This document shows, piece by piece, positions 8,279-17,803 of a stretch of DNA of 42,699 bases. The notes below the pieces were generated by a model. That model was not told the origin of the DNA. It did not search any database and saw only the letters and a list, made by a program, of their open reading frames with translations. Made by a program: the position numbers and the translations under genes. The stretch lies in NCBI GenBank assembly GCA_001942185.1, contig MKJV01000129.1, forward strand, positions 1 through 42,699, given 5' to 3'. This stretch comes from Pseudonocardia sp. CNS-004. Its GTDB lineage: Bacteria; Actinomycetota; Actinomycetes; Mycobacteriales; Pseudonocardiaceae. The first letter of the stretch is position 1; every line of letters begins with the position of its first letter.

Positions 8279-8485
8279 ATGCGGCGTTACGAGTACCGGG
8301 TCCTGCAGCTGCGCGAGAGCCTGATCGGCGGGAAGCTGTCCGCCGACAAGCTGGAGCGCCTCCTGAACAACGAGGCGGAGGGCGGCTGGCAGCTGAAGTC
8401 GATCACGTCGACCGATGTGAAGGGCCGGATCGGCCCCGGCGGCGTCGACGGGCTGCTCGTCACGCTGGAGCGCCCGGTCGGCTGA
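8279..8485 (+). CDS. DUF4177 domain protein
   Basis: A 68-residue protein beginning MRRYEYRVLQLRESL. The YEYxVL...LEXLLNxEAEGGWQLKSI pattern is typical of DUF4177, a small domain of unknown function. The ATG at 8279 starts the homology; an upstream in-frame ATG at 8183 would add a stretch with no family resemblance. There is no Shine-Dalgarno sequence; CAACCT seven bases upstream may be a weak -10 box for a leaderless transcript. The gene lies 41 bases before menB, on the same strand. No function can be assigned. Confidence 0.8.
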   Translation: MRRYEYRVLQLRESLIGGKLSADKLERLLNNEAEGGWQLKSITSTDVKGRIGPGGVDGLLVTLERPVG

Positions 8486-8512
8486 CGAACGCGGTCCCGA
8501 CCGCGGTTCGCA

Positions 8513-8518
8513 TAAGGT
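8513..8518 (+). promoter_or_regulatory. -10 box TAAGGT before menB
   Basis: TANNNT hexamer eight bases before the GTG at 8527. No ribosome binding site lies between, so menB is probably leaderless. Confidence 0.45.
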
Positions 8519-8526
8519 CGCTGATC

Positions 8527-9438
8527 GTGGACACCGCTGCCCCCTCCGAGCTGTTCGACCCCGCCGCGTGGCGCCCGGTCGAGGGGTTCGACTTCACCGA
8601 CATCACCTACCACCGGGCCGTCGACACCGGAGCGGTGCGGATCGCGTTCGACCGCCCCGAGGTCCGCAACGCGTTCCGTCCCGGCACGGTGGACGAGCTC
8701 TACCGCGCCCTCGACCACGCGCGGCGGACCCCCGACGTCGGCTGCGTGCTGCTCACCGGGAACGGCCCGTCCCCGAAGGACGGCGGGTGGGCGTTCTGCT
8801 CGGGTGGCGACCAGCGGATCCGCGGGCGCACCGGCTACCAGTACGCCTCCGGTGAGACGGCCGACACGGTCGATCCCGCCCGGGCGGGCCGGCTGCACAT
8901 CCTCGAGTGCCAGCGGCTGATCCGGTTCATGCCGAAGGTCGTGATCGCGGTGGTCACCGGCTGGGCCGCGGGCGGCGGCCACTCGCTGCACGTCACGTGC
9001 GACATCACGCTGGCGAGCGCGGAGCACGCCCGGTTCAAGCAGACCGACGCCGACGTCGGCTCGTTCGACGGTGGCTTCGGCTCGGCGTACCTGGCGCGGC
9101 AGGTGGGCCAGAAGTTCGCCCGCGAGATCTTCTTCCTCGGCCGGGAGTACTCGGCGGAGGACGCCCACCGCATGGGCATGGCGAACGCCGTCGTGCCGCA
9201 CGCCGACCTGGAGAAGGTGGCACTCGAGTGGGCCCGGGAGATCAACGGCAAGTCGCCGACGGCGCAGCGGATGCTCAAGTACGCGTTCAACCTGATCGAC
9301 GACGGGCTGGTCGGCCAGCAGCTGTTCGCGGGCGAGGCCACGCGGCTGGCGTACATGACCGACGAGGCGGTGGAGGGCCGGGACGCGTTCCTGCAGAAGC
9401 GCGAGCCCGACTGGACGGGATACCCGTGGCACTACTGA
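8527..9438 (+). CDS. menB: 1,4-dihydroxy-2-naphthoyl-CoA synthase
   Basis: A 303-residue crotonase-fold enzyme that closes the second ring of menaquinone, turning o-succinylbenzoyl-CoA into dihydroxynaphthoyl-CoA in the cytoplasm. The MenB-specific CSGGDQRIRG (91-100) binds the CoA and oxyanion, with GWAAGGGHSLHVTCD (145-159) as the second oxyanion block and DVGSFDGGFGSAYL (176-189) carrying the active-site Asp/Ser region. The C-terminus KREPDWTGYPWHY is typical. The chosen start is GTG 8527; the frame is open further upstream but that part has no homology. menE begins 13 bases after the stop. Confidence 0.95.
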   Translation: MDTAAPSELFDPAAWRPVEGFDFTDITYHRAVDTGAVRIAFDRPEVRNAFRPGTVDELYRALDHARRTPDVGCVLLTGNGPSPKDGGWAFCSGGDQRIRGRTGYQYASGETADTVDPARAGRLHILECQRLIRFMPKVVIAVVTGWAAGGGHSLHVTCDITLASAEHARFKQTDADVGSFDGGFGSAYLARQVGQKFAREIFFLGREYSAEDAHRMGMANAVVPHADLEKVALEWAREINGKSPTAQRMLKYAFNLIDDGLVGQQLFAGEATRLAYMTDEAVEGRDAFLQKREPDWTGYPWHY

Positions 9439-9451
9439 CACCGCCCCGCCG

Positions 9452-10625
<1,174 letters not shown>

Positions 10626-10740
10626 CCCCGGGCTACATCCCTTCGGGCCTGTCACCGTGCGTTGATTGACGATCACTGATCACGTTCGATCTCCTGCTCA
10701 CGGGACACACCCGTCACATGAGCACCACAGGGGGCATCGG

Positions 10741-11930
10741 ATGAAGTGGGGTATCGCGACGGCGATTCTCGGCATCACGAGCAGCCTCACCCTCGGCCCC
10801 ACCGAACTCGCGGAGTCCGGCCCACCGGTGACCTCCTGGGCCCTCGACCTCCGGGTCGGCGAGACCGCGGGCATCGTCGTCGACGGGACCGGGGCCCGGA
10901 TCGACCCGGACACGGCGTTCGCGGCCGTCGGGGAGGACGCCCCCGCGGCCACCGCCGCCCGCCCGACGGGCCTGCTGACCTTCCCGTCCCGCCTGCTCGC
11001 GACCCCGACCGACCGAGTCGCCGTCACGGTCACGGGCGAGGTTCCCGAGGGGGCCACCGCCACCGTCGACGTCAGGGGGAGGCGCGGCACCGGTGGCTGG
11101 ACGGAGTGGATCCCGGCCGCACCCGGTCCCGGCGGCCCGGCGGTCACGCTCCCGGTGGCGACCAGCGAGGTGCAGGCGCGGCTCGTCCTCGCGGGCGACC
11201 CGGCGGCCGGGCCGACCGTCCGCGCGGTCGCACTCGCGGCCGGGCCTGCGCGACCCGGCCGCGTCGAGTCGGACGTGGCATCGGCCGCGGTCTCCTACCG
11301 CGTGTTCGCCACGCGCGAGGGGCTCGTCGGCGGGACAACGGCCAACGGCCACGTGATCCGCAGACGTGACCACTTCGTCGCGCTCCCCTCCCGCCGCGCT
11401 CTCGCACCGCGGAACACCAGCGACTACTCGGTGAAGGTGTGCGCGCCGACCGGTCGCTGCGCCTTCGCACCGGTCTGGGACGTCGGGCCGTGGAACACCC
11501 GCGACGACTACTGGAACCCCCGCTCCACCCGGCAGGAGTGGCGCGACCTGCCACGGGGGGTGCCGCAGGCGCAGGCTGCCCACCAGGACGGCTACCACGG
11601 CGGGCGGGACCAGTACGGTCGCGGGTCACCAACCCGGCAGGCATCGACCTGGGCGACGGCCTCTTCTGGGACGCGCTCGGCCTGAAGGACAACGCGTGGG
11701 TCGACGTCGCGTACCTGTGGACGGGCGCCGAGCGCCTGGCCCGGGTGGCGTCCACCACGGACGTGCTCGCGGGCCCCGACGACGGGGCCGACGTCGTGGG
11801 CGTCGCGGCCGGGCACGCGGCCGTGCCGGTGGAGTGCGCGGACGGCGCATGGCTGCGGGTCGGGGCCGGCCAGTACGTCGAGGAGTCCGCGGTCGCCGCC
11901 CCACCCCGCGTCGGCGCGTGCCTGGGATAG
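10741..11930 (+). CDS. Secreted protein of unknown function, conserved in actinomycetes, frameshifted
   Basis: ATG 10741, preceded by AGGGGG seven bases upstream, opens a signal-peptide-like N-terminus (MKWGIATAILGITSSLTLG). A variable middle of about 150 residues resembles a beta-sandwich. A conserved C-terminal module then carries VWDVGPWNTRDDYWNP, and after a lost base near 11625, NPAGIDLGDGLFWDALGL and YLWTGAERLARV. I recall similar secreted proteins in Streptomyces with the same DVGPWN motif and an SH3-like tail. The function is unknown; an extracellular cell-wall-related role is only a guess. It lies between menE and menA, 115 bases after the former and nine before the latter. Confidence 0.75.
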
Positions 11931-11933
11931 CGT
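11928..11933 (+). promoter_or_regulatory. -10 box TAGCGT overlapping the upstream stop codon
   Basis: TAGCGT ends six bases before the GTG of menA. Its first three bases are the stop codon of the secreted-protein gene, so a leaderless menA promoter appears to be built into the end of the neighbouring gene. Confidence 0.45.
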
Positions 11934-11939
11934 GCGTGC

Positions 11940-12820
11940 GTGGCCACGATCGCGCAGTGGGTCGAGGGTGCTCGGCCGCGCACCCTGCCGACCGCTCTCT
12001 CCCCCGTCATCGCCGGCACCGGCGCGGCCATCGGACACGGCGTCGTCTCCCCGGGGCGGGCACTGCTGGCTCTGGTCGTCGCGGTCTCACTGATGATCGG
12101 TGTGAACTACGCGAACGACTACTCCGACGGGATCCGCGGCACCGATGACGAGCGGGTGGGCCCGGTGCGGCTCGTCGGATCGCGGCTCGCCGCGCCGACC
12201 ACGGTCCGTACCGCGGCGTTCTTCGCGTTCGGGGTGGCCGGTGTCGCCGGGCTGACGCTCGTGTCACTCAGCGGGCAGTGGTGGATGATCGCCGTCGGGG
12301 TCCTCTGCATCGTGGCGGCCTGGTTCTACACCGGCGGCTCGCACCCGTACGGCTACCTGGCTTCGGCGAGATCGCGGTCTTCGTGTTCTACGGCCTCGTG
12401 GGCGTTCTCGGCACCGTGCTCACGCAGAGCGGCCCGCCCGGGGCCCTCGCCGTGGTGACGGCGATCGGGGTGGGCATGCTGACCACGGCCGTGCTGGTGG
12501 CGAACAACCTGCGCGACATCCCCACCGACGCGGCCGTCGGCAAGCGCACGCTCGCCGTGCGGATGGGCGACCGGGACACCCGCCGCCTCTACGCGGCGCT
12601 GGTGCTGCTGCCGTTCGTGCTGTCCGTGGGCGCGGGCCTGCGCAGCTGGCCGATGCTGGTGGCGCTGCTGGCCCTGCCGTTCGCGGTGCTCCCCATCCGG
12701 GACGTCCTGGGCGGCGCCGAAGGCGCCAAGCTCATCCGGGTGCTGGCCCAGACGGGCGTACTGCTGCTGGGCTGGTCACTGCTGACCGCGATCGGCCTCG
12801 CCACCGGACGGTTCGTCTGA
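11940..12820 (+). CDS. menA: 1,4-dihydroxy-2-naphthoate polyprenyltransferase, frameshifted
   Basis: An integral membrane UbiA-family prenyltransferase that joins the isoprenoid chain to dihydroxynaphthoate. The N-terminus WVEGARPRTLPTALSPVIAG and the first Asp-rich motif NYANDYSDGIRGTDD (Mg-pyrophosphate binding) are clear. The second motif NNLRDIPTDAAVGKRTLAVRMG follows after a frame break near 12360, where GGG has probably become GG (YGYLGFGEIAVF expected). About 293 residues and eight or nine hydrophobic segments, as usual for MenA. GTG 11940 is the start. The last 45 bases overlap the convergent DUF4229 gene. Confidence 0.92.
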
Positions 12821-13138
12821 CGCGGTGACCGGCGGCTCCGCAGCGGGCTCGGCCGCCACGTCGCCGCGCAGCTTCGCGCGCAGCGCCTCCCGCTCCCGGG
12901 CCCGGCGCTCCCGTGCCGTGCTCAGCGCGTCGTCCAGCCGCGCCCGCAGGCCGCGGAACAGCACCATCGACAGGGGCAGCGCGACGATCAGCGCGATCAG
13001 CACGGCGAGGAGGAACGGAACCCCCGCCAGCACCAGCAGCGCTGTGACGAATGCGACCAGCGCGAGGCGCGAAACCGTGTAGAGCGCCACGGTGGCGGCG
13101 AGCCCGGGCTGCCGCTCCGTGGGGGTCGGCGTCGTCAT
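12776..13138 (-). CDS. DUF4229 membrane protein
   Basis: A 120-residue protein with two hydrophobic segments (about 14-40 and 42-60, GLAATVALYTVSRLALVAF and VLIALIVALPLSMVLF). A charged RARLDDALSTARERRAREREALRAKLRG helix follows, then an acidic tail. This layout is that of DUF4229 proteins, which I recall next to menA in other actinobacteria. It overlaps the 3-prime end of menA by 45 bases in convergent orientation. Function is unknown. TACGCT ends six bases before the ATG. Confidence 0.8.
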   Translation of the reverse strand: MTTPTPTERQPGLAATVALYTVSRLALVAFVTALLVLAGVPFLLAVLIALIVALPLSMVLFRGLRARLDDALSTARERRAREREALRAKLRGDVAAEPAAEPPVTASDEPSGGEADRGQQ

Positions 13139-13144
13139 ACACCG

Positions 13145-13150
13145 AGCGTA
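13145..13150 (-). promoter_or_regulatory. -10 box TACGCT before the DUF4229 gene
   Basis: TANNNT hexamer six bases before ATG 13138, no ribosome binding site between; consistent with a leaderless transcript. Confidence 0.45.
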
Positions 13151-13297
13151 CGACCGGTGCGGGAGGCTCGTCCGAGCAGCCGCGACGACCTGTCCGGTTC
13201 GTCCTTTAAGAGCCCTTTACCTGCGGACAACCGTTCGAGTACCCGGGGTCCGAGGTGTCACGATGGCCCGGAAACACCGCGTTCTGGGAGGTCATGG

Positions 13298-13521
13298 ATG
13301 TCGATCACGGCGCACACCGGCAGCAACGAGCGCCTGCTCACCCCCGGCGAGGTGGCGGCGCTCTTCCGGGTCGACCCCAAGACGGTCACCCGCTGGGCAT
13401 CCGCCGGGCGGATCGGCTCGATCCGCACGCCGGGCGGCCACCGCAGGTCCGCGAGTCGGAGGTGCGCAGCATGCTGGCCGACCTCACGAGCGAGGCCACC
13501 CTGCCTCCCGCCCGCCCCTGA
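13298..13521 (+). CDS. bldC: Developmental regulator BldC (MerR-like DNA-binding), frameshifted
   Basis: A small one-domain protein of about 74 residues. LLTPGEVAALFRVDPKTVTRWASAGRIGSIRTPGGHRR is nearly the Streptomyces BldC winged helix; the end (RESEVRSMLADL) continues after a lost base near 13445 (HRRYRESEV expected). BldC binds direct repeats cooperatively and holds back sporulation genes in Streptomyces. ATG 13298 has GGGAGG six bases upstream. The leader (13195-13297) is unusually AT-rich for this window and has a repeated CCTTTA word, so it may hold the promoter. The frame break at such a conserved site suggests a sequencing error. Confidence 0.9.
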
Positions 13522-13596
13522 ACGGGCCCCGTTCACAGCACTTCACCCCGCCCCTGCGCGTCCTCGACTAACCTCGGCTGCGGAGGTGGTTCGACA

Positions 13597-13815
13597 ATGC
13601 TTTTCCTCATCGCATTCGTCGGCGCCGCGATCATCGCTCTGGTGCTGTGGAAGGCGATGAACTCCGGCGCCGTCGAGTTCCCGCAGCCACAGCGGCGCGG
13701 ACCGGTCGCCGGACCTACGCGAGCGCCCCGGGTGAGCGGCCCGGACGACGACCCCGACTTCCTGCGTCAGCTCGACGAGAAGGTCCAGAGGCGCGACGAG
13801 CCCCCCGGCCCCTGA
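13597..13815 (+). CDS. Small membrane protein of unknown function
   Basis: 72 residues: one N-terminal membrane helix (MLFLIAFVGAAIIALVLWKAM) and a hydrophilic tail ending in DDDPDFLRQLDEKVQRRDEP. The ATG has GGAGG nine bases upstream. Similar small proteins sit near the MinD-like gene in related genomes (Rv0531-like position in M. tuberculosis, by synteny). No function can be stated. It ends 13 bases from the convergent MinD-like gene. Confidence 0.7.
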   Translation: MLFLIAFVGAAIIALVLWKAMNSGAVEFPQPQRRGPVAGPTRAPRVSGPDDDPDFLRQLDEKVQRRDEPPGP

Positions 13816-13828
13816 CTCTCGCTTGCGC

Positions 13829-15103
13829 TCAGGCAGGCGGCCCTTCGAACACGTCGGCGACGGAAGCCGCCAGCTCCAGCAGTGCGAGCCTGGTCACCGG
13901 CTCCAGCCGCTCGAGGTCCACCTCGGCACCCTCCTCGAGGTGCGCGTCGAAGGGGATCCGCACCACTGTGCGGCAGCGGGCCGCGAAGTGCTCGCCCACC
14001 TTTCCCAGGTCCACGCCTCCCGCCGAGCGGTGCACGCAGTTGATCACCGCGACGGAGTTCTTCACCAGGTCGCCGTGCCCGTGGGCGTCGAGCCAGTCCA
14101 TCGTGGCCGAGGCACTGCGCGCACCGTCGATCGACCCGGACGACACGATGATCAACTGGTCTGCGAGGCCGAGCACGCCGTACATCGCCGAGTGCATGAG
14201 CCCGGTGCCGCAGTCGGTGAGCACGATGTTGTAGAAGTGCTCGAGCAGGGTGACCGTGCGGCGGTAGTCGTCCTCGCTGAACGCCTCCGACACCGCCGGG
14301 TCCTGCTCGCTCGCCAGCACCTCCAGGCGCGACTGGCCCTGCGAGGTGTACGCCCGTACGTCGCTGTAGCGACGCACGCGCTGGGCGTCGCGCAGCAGGT
14401 TGCGCACGGTGGCGCTGGTCTCGAGCGGGATCTTCTGGCTGAGCGTGCCGCGGTCGGGGTTGGCGTCGACCGCCACCACCCGGTCGCCGCGCAGTGAGGC
14501 GAACGTGGCGCCCAGTGTGGCCGTCACCGTGGTCTTGCCGACGCCGCCCTTGAGGCTCAGGATCGCGATCTTGTAGCACCCCAGGAGGGGGCGGTTGACC
14601 CGCGCGGTGAGCTCCCGCCTGCGTACGTCCGCGGGGCTCTCGCCAGGGTTGATCATCCGGCCCGACAGCAGGTAGACGAGCCGCCGCCACCCCGACTGCG
14701 GGGGACGACGCGTGGGCGACAACACCCGTGCGGTGGTCAGGTCCGGGCGGGCCGCGCGGCCGCTGCGGGCGTGCTGCGCCTCCTGCGCGGCCACCGCGCC
14801 CGGGTCGGTCCACCGCGCGGTGCCGCGCGGCGGGGTACGGGGTGCGGAGGGTGGCTCGACGGTGGGCGCCTCGCCGTCCGACCGGTCGACCTTCAGCTGG
14901 TTCGGCATCGTGGTGTCGCCGACACCGGCCTCGGCCGGGGGCGCCATGTCCGGTTCGGGTCGTGGCGCGGGCGGCTCCGGTGCAGGTGGAGCGACCGGCG
15001 CGGACGTCGCCCGGGACCCGGTGGCGCCCCAACGCTCGCGGACGTACCGGCCCACGGAACCGTCCGGGTAGTCCCGATCGTCACCGGGTTGACGCTCTGT
15101 CAT
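13829..15103 (-). CDS. MinD/ParA-superfamily ATPase, EspI/Rv0530-like
   Basis: 424 residues. The first 130 or so are proline- and alanine-rich and look disordered. The ATPase domain starts around 175, with the deviant Walker A KGGVGKTT (185-192), the AVDANPDRGTLSQK switch block and LTDCGTGLMHSAMYG as Walker B region. This layout, Pro-rich head plus MinD domain, is that of EspI and related type VII secretion-associated ATPases. Its place beside the cytochrome c maturation genes matches Rv0530 of M. tuberculosis. ATG 15103 begins MTERQPGDDRDYPDG; a TACCGT/TCGACC promoter is upstream. The frame is artificially joined to the ccsB frame by a break in ccsB. Partner and cargo are unknown. Confidence 0.83.
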   Translation of the reverse strand: MTERQPGDDRDYPDGSVGRYVRERWGATGSRATSAPVAPPAPEPPAPRPEPDMAPPAEAGVGDTTMPNQLKVDRSDGEAPTVEPPSAPRTPPRGTARWTDPGAVAAQEAQHARSGRAARPDLTTARVLSPTRRPPQSGWRRLVYLLSGRMINPGESPADVRRRELTARVNRPLLGCYKIAILSLKGGVGKTTVTATLGATFASLRGDRVVAVDANPDRGTLSQKIPLETSATVRNLLRDAQRVRRYSDVRAYTSQGQSRLEVLASEQDPAVSEAFSEDDYRRTVTLLEHFYNIVLTDCGTGLMHSAMYGVLGLADQLIIVSSGSIDGARSASATMDWLDAHGHGDLVKNSVAVINCVHRSAGGVDLGKVGEHFAARCRTVVRIPFDAHLEEGAEVDLERLEPVTRLALLELAASVADVFEGPPA

Positions 15104-15158
15104 CAGTACATCCCGCCGAGCGCAATGAATCGACCGTTGAACCCCCGCACGGACGCCG

Positions 15159-15187
15159 ACGGTAGTCGGCTGACTGCCCGCGGTCGA
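15159..15187 (-). promoter_or_regulatory. Candidate promoter of the MinD-like gene
   Basis: On the minus strand TCGACC (15187-15182), 17 bases, then TACCGT (15164-15159). It lies in the 116-base gap after ccsB and about 55 bases before the MinD-like start. A 9-base direct repeat (GCGGTCGAG, period 11) overlaps the -35 side. Confidence 0.4.
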
Positions 15188-15219
15188 GGCGCGGTCGAGT
15201 GGCAGCGTGTCACTCGGCG

Positions 15220-16132
15220 TCAGCCCACCCCGGCGTACGAGTGCAGACCGGCGACGACCATGTTGATGAAGAAGAGGTTGAAAACAATGGTAGCGAAGCC
15301 TGCGACGTTGACCCACGCAGCCCGACCGGTGCGCCAGCCCGCGGTGGCACGGGCGTGCAGGTAGGCCGCGTAGATCACCCAGGAGACGAACGCGACGGTC
15401 TCCTTCGGGTCCACCCCAGAACCGGCCCCACGCCGCCTCCGCCCAGATCGCCCCAGTGATGATCGCGAACGTGAACAGCGGGAACGCGATGATCGTGATG
15501 CGGTAGGCGAGCCGGTCGAGCGCGTCGGCTTCCGGCAGCTTCTCGGCCACCTCGGCGAGCCGACCCGAGCGGCGCAACAGGAACAGCAGGCTCGCGACCC
15601 CCGCGACGACCAGCAGGCCCGAGGAGATGCAGATGGTGCTGACGTGGATGCTCATCCAGTACGAGCGCAGGGGCGGCACCACCGGCCCCGCCGGCACGTA
15701 CAGCACCGATCCGGCCAGCGCCATCAGGACGAGCACGGGGAACAGCACGAACGGGCCCGCGGGCCGCACGGCGGGCGACCGGCGCAGGACGACGAGCCAC
15801 GTACCGATCGCGGCGACAGCGATCGCGGCGATGAACTCGTACATGTTGCCCAGCGGCCACCGCTGTGCCGCAATGCCGCGCAGGGCGATCGACGCGAGCT
15901 GCAGGGCCGCACCGAGCACGGTCAGCGCGACGGCCATCCGGCCGAACCGCTCCGGCCGGCTCCGCACCGGCTCGTGGTCCGGTGCCTCGTCCGGCCCGCC
16001 CGCGCCGACCAGCGCGGGCGCCTTCGCCCGCGCCGCCGCGAACTCGACCGCATGGAAGATCATCGCCATCGCGTAGACCCCCGCGGCCGCCACGAAGAGG
16101 CGATCGCTGAAGGTCGCGAGTTCAGGGAGCAT
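15220..16132 (-). CDS. ccsB: Cytochrome c biogenesis protein CcsB/ResC (heme handling), frameshifted
   Basis: A multi-span membrane protein of about 304 residues that, with ResB, delivers heme to apocytochrome c outside the membrane (system II). Eight or so hydrophobic segments are visible. The hallmark tryptophan-rich heme motif is GAIWAEAAWGRFWG, then after a frame break near 15418-15425, DPKETVAFVSWVIYAAYLHAR; the family reads WGWDPKE here. At this site the offset fits a gain of one or loss of two bases. The ATG at 16132 directly follows the resB stop codon (no gap), so the two are translated together. Confidence 0.93.
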
Positions 16133-17803
16133 CTAGGTGTCCTCCGGTTCGAGCAGGTCCGTGCGCAAGCGGTCGAACTCCTCGCCGTAGCCCGCCCGGT
16201 CGGTGCGCGCCAGCCCACCGATCTCCACGACGGTACGGCCGTCCTCGGTCGGTGTGAGCCGGGCCCAGAACCGGCGCCTGCGGATCGTCAACGAGAGGCC
16301 GAGCCCCGCCATCAGGAGCACGGCGAAGACGAGCACGGCCACCTGGCCGGGGTCGCGGCTGACCTGCAGGTACGCCCAGTTCTGCACGCCGTCGAAGTGC
16401 ACGACGGTGCCGTCGTCGAGGGTGAGCGACTCCCCCGGCACCAGGTTGGCCCGCGCGACGCGGGTGAGGGCTCCCGACTCGATCATGCGCTGGTCGACCT
16501 GGAAGATCGACTGGCCGCGGCCGTCGTCGAGCCCGAGGTCGCCGCGGAGCACGTCGACGGCGGCCTCGGGGGCGAGCAGGTCGGGGAAGACCGACGTGAC
16601 GATGTCACCACCGGACGTGGTGGGGGCGAACAGGCCCGTGATGGCCAGCTGCGACGCGCGGCGCTGCTCGTCGTCGGTGACCCCGGGCGGCTCGAACTTC
16701 GTGGCCCCCTCCGACAGGAGGGTCGCCTGGTCGACAGGCCGCCACTGGATCTCGCCGGTGCGCTGCTGGCCGTCCGGGAACGTGACGGTGAACCGGGGTG
16801 CGTACCCGTGGCCGAGCAGGTAGACGCGATGCCCGTCGACCCGCAGCGGGTGGTTGACCTCCAGCTGGTGGTGCTCCCACCGGTCGACGCCCGCCTCGAC
16901 GTCCTCCGCGCTCTGGTAGGAAAGGTCACCCCGGAAACCCGCGGGCTGGCCGGTCGGGTCGAAGTCGGCCTCGAAGTCGTCCAGGCGCACGCAGAACGGG
17001 CTGAGGTTCGTGCCGTCGACGCGCAGGCCGGCCCGGAACGTGTCGTAGCCGAGGATGCCGGTGTTGCAGAACTGACCGCCGCCGGACATGACGATGACCT
17101 GGCCCTCGTAGCCGAAGAGCTTTCCCGCCGCAAAGCCGATGAGCAGCCCGATCAGGCTCAGGTGGAACAGCAGGTTGCCCGCCTCGCGCAGGTACCCCTT
17201 CTCCGCGGAGACCGTGCGGGTCTCGCCGTCGGTCCGCTCCGCCCGCCGCCAGCCGCGCAGCCGGGAGCGGACGCGCTCACCGGCCTCGTCGATGCCGACG
17301 TCGAGGGTGGCGCTCGCGTGGTGTGGCATCCGGACCAGGTTGCGCGGGGTGACCACCGGCTCGGCCCGGATCGCGCCGAAGTGCTCGACGGTGCGCGGGA
17401 GCACGCAGCCGATCAGCGAGACCATCAGCAACAGGTAGATCGCGGCGAACCACGGTGCCGCGAAGACGTCGAAGAAACCGAGGCGGTCGAGCGTCGGCGC
17501 GAGCCACGGGTAGTCGGTGAAGTACTGGTCGACGAGCTGCTGGTTGAGGGAGCGCTGGGGCAGCAGCGCCCCCGGGAGGGCGGCGAGCGCCAGCAGGAAC
17601 AGCAGGACGAGCGCCGTACGCATGGAGGTGAGACCGCGCCAGCCGTTGCGCAGCACCGCCCACCCACCCGCGAGTCGCGTCCTGCGATCCCACTGAGCGC
17701 TGCACGCTTGCTTCGCGGCGCGCACAGCCCTCAGACATGCGTTGGGTGCACGCGAGTCGCGCTCTGCGCGCGAACGAGTCGGGGTCTCGGTGGGGGTGGC
17801 CAT
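16133..17803 (-). CDS. resB: Cytochrome c biogenesis protein ResB
   Basis: 556 residues, intact. Membrane segments are seen at LTSMRTALVLLFLLALAALPG, PWFAAIYLLLMVSLIGCVLP, LLFHLSLIGLLIGFAAGKLFGY and, near the end, VAVLVFAVLLMAGLGLSL, with a large extracytoplasmic region between the last two. This is the ResB (Ccs1) layout. The partner is CcsB directly downstream. The N-terminal stretch from about residue 18 to 47 (NACLRAVRAAKQACSAQW) is odd: codon use and cysteine content differ from the rest and it is bounded by an 11-bp direct repeat. The start at 17803 gives MATPTETPTRSRAERDSRAP; a start inside the odd stretch or at the later GLTSM segment is possible. Confidence 0.92.
   Translation of the reverse strand: MATPTETPTRSRAERDSRAPNACLRAVRAAKQACSAQWDRRTRLAGGWAVLRNGWRGLTSMRTALVLLFLLALAALPGALLPQRSLNQQLVDQYFTDYPWLAPTLDRLGFFDVFAAPWFAAIYLLLMVSLIGCVLPRTVEHFGAIRAEPVVTPRNLVRMPHHASATLDVGIDEAGERVRSRLRGWRRAERTDGETRTVSAEKGYLREAGNLLFHLSLIGLLIGFAAGKLFGYEGQVIVMSGGGQFCNTGILGYDTFRAGLRVDGTNLSPFCVRLDDFEADFDPTGQPAGFRGDLSYQSAEDVEAGVDRWEHHQLEVNHPLRVDGHRVYLLGHGYAPRFTVTFPDGQQRTGEIQWRPVDQATLLSEGATKFEPPGVTDDEQRRASQLAITGLFAPTTSGGDIVTSVFPDLLAPEAAVDVLRGDLGLDDGRGQSIFQVDQRMIESGALTRVARANLVPGESLTLDDGTVVHFDGVQNWAYLQVSRDPGQVAVLVFAVLLMAGLGLSLTIRRRRFWARLTPTEDGRTVVEIGGLARTDRAGYGEEFDRLRTDLLEPEDT
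17669..17761. repeat. 11-bp direct repeat bounding an atypical stretch in resB
   Basis: CGCGAGTCGCG occurs at 17669-17679 and again at 17751-17761 (period 82). The segment between is less GC-rich than its surroundings and encodes an unusual Cys/Lys/Gln-containing patch in the ResB N-terminus. The arrangement resembles a short insertion with a target duplication. Removing 82 bases would, however, change the reading frame of the codons in front of it. Confidence 0.4.

Noticed and set aside
13829..16132. A 767-codon frame joining ccsB to the MinD-like ATPase
   Set aside because: The real ccsB C-terminus lies in another frame and ends at 15220; the junction part translates to unlikely Arg/His-rich sequence. 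It results from the break near 15420.
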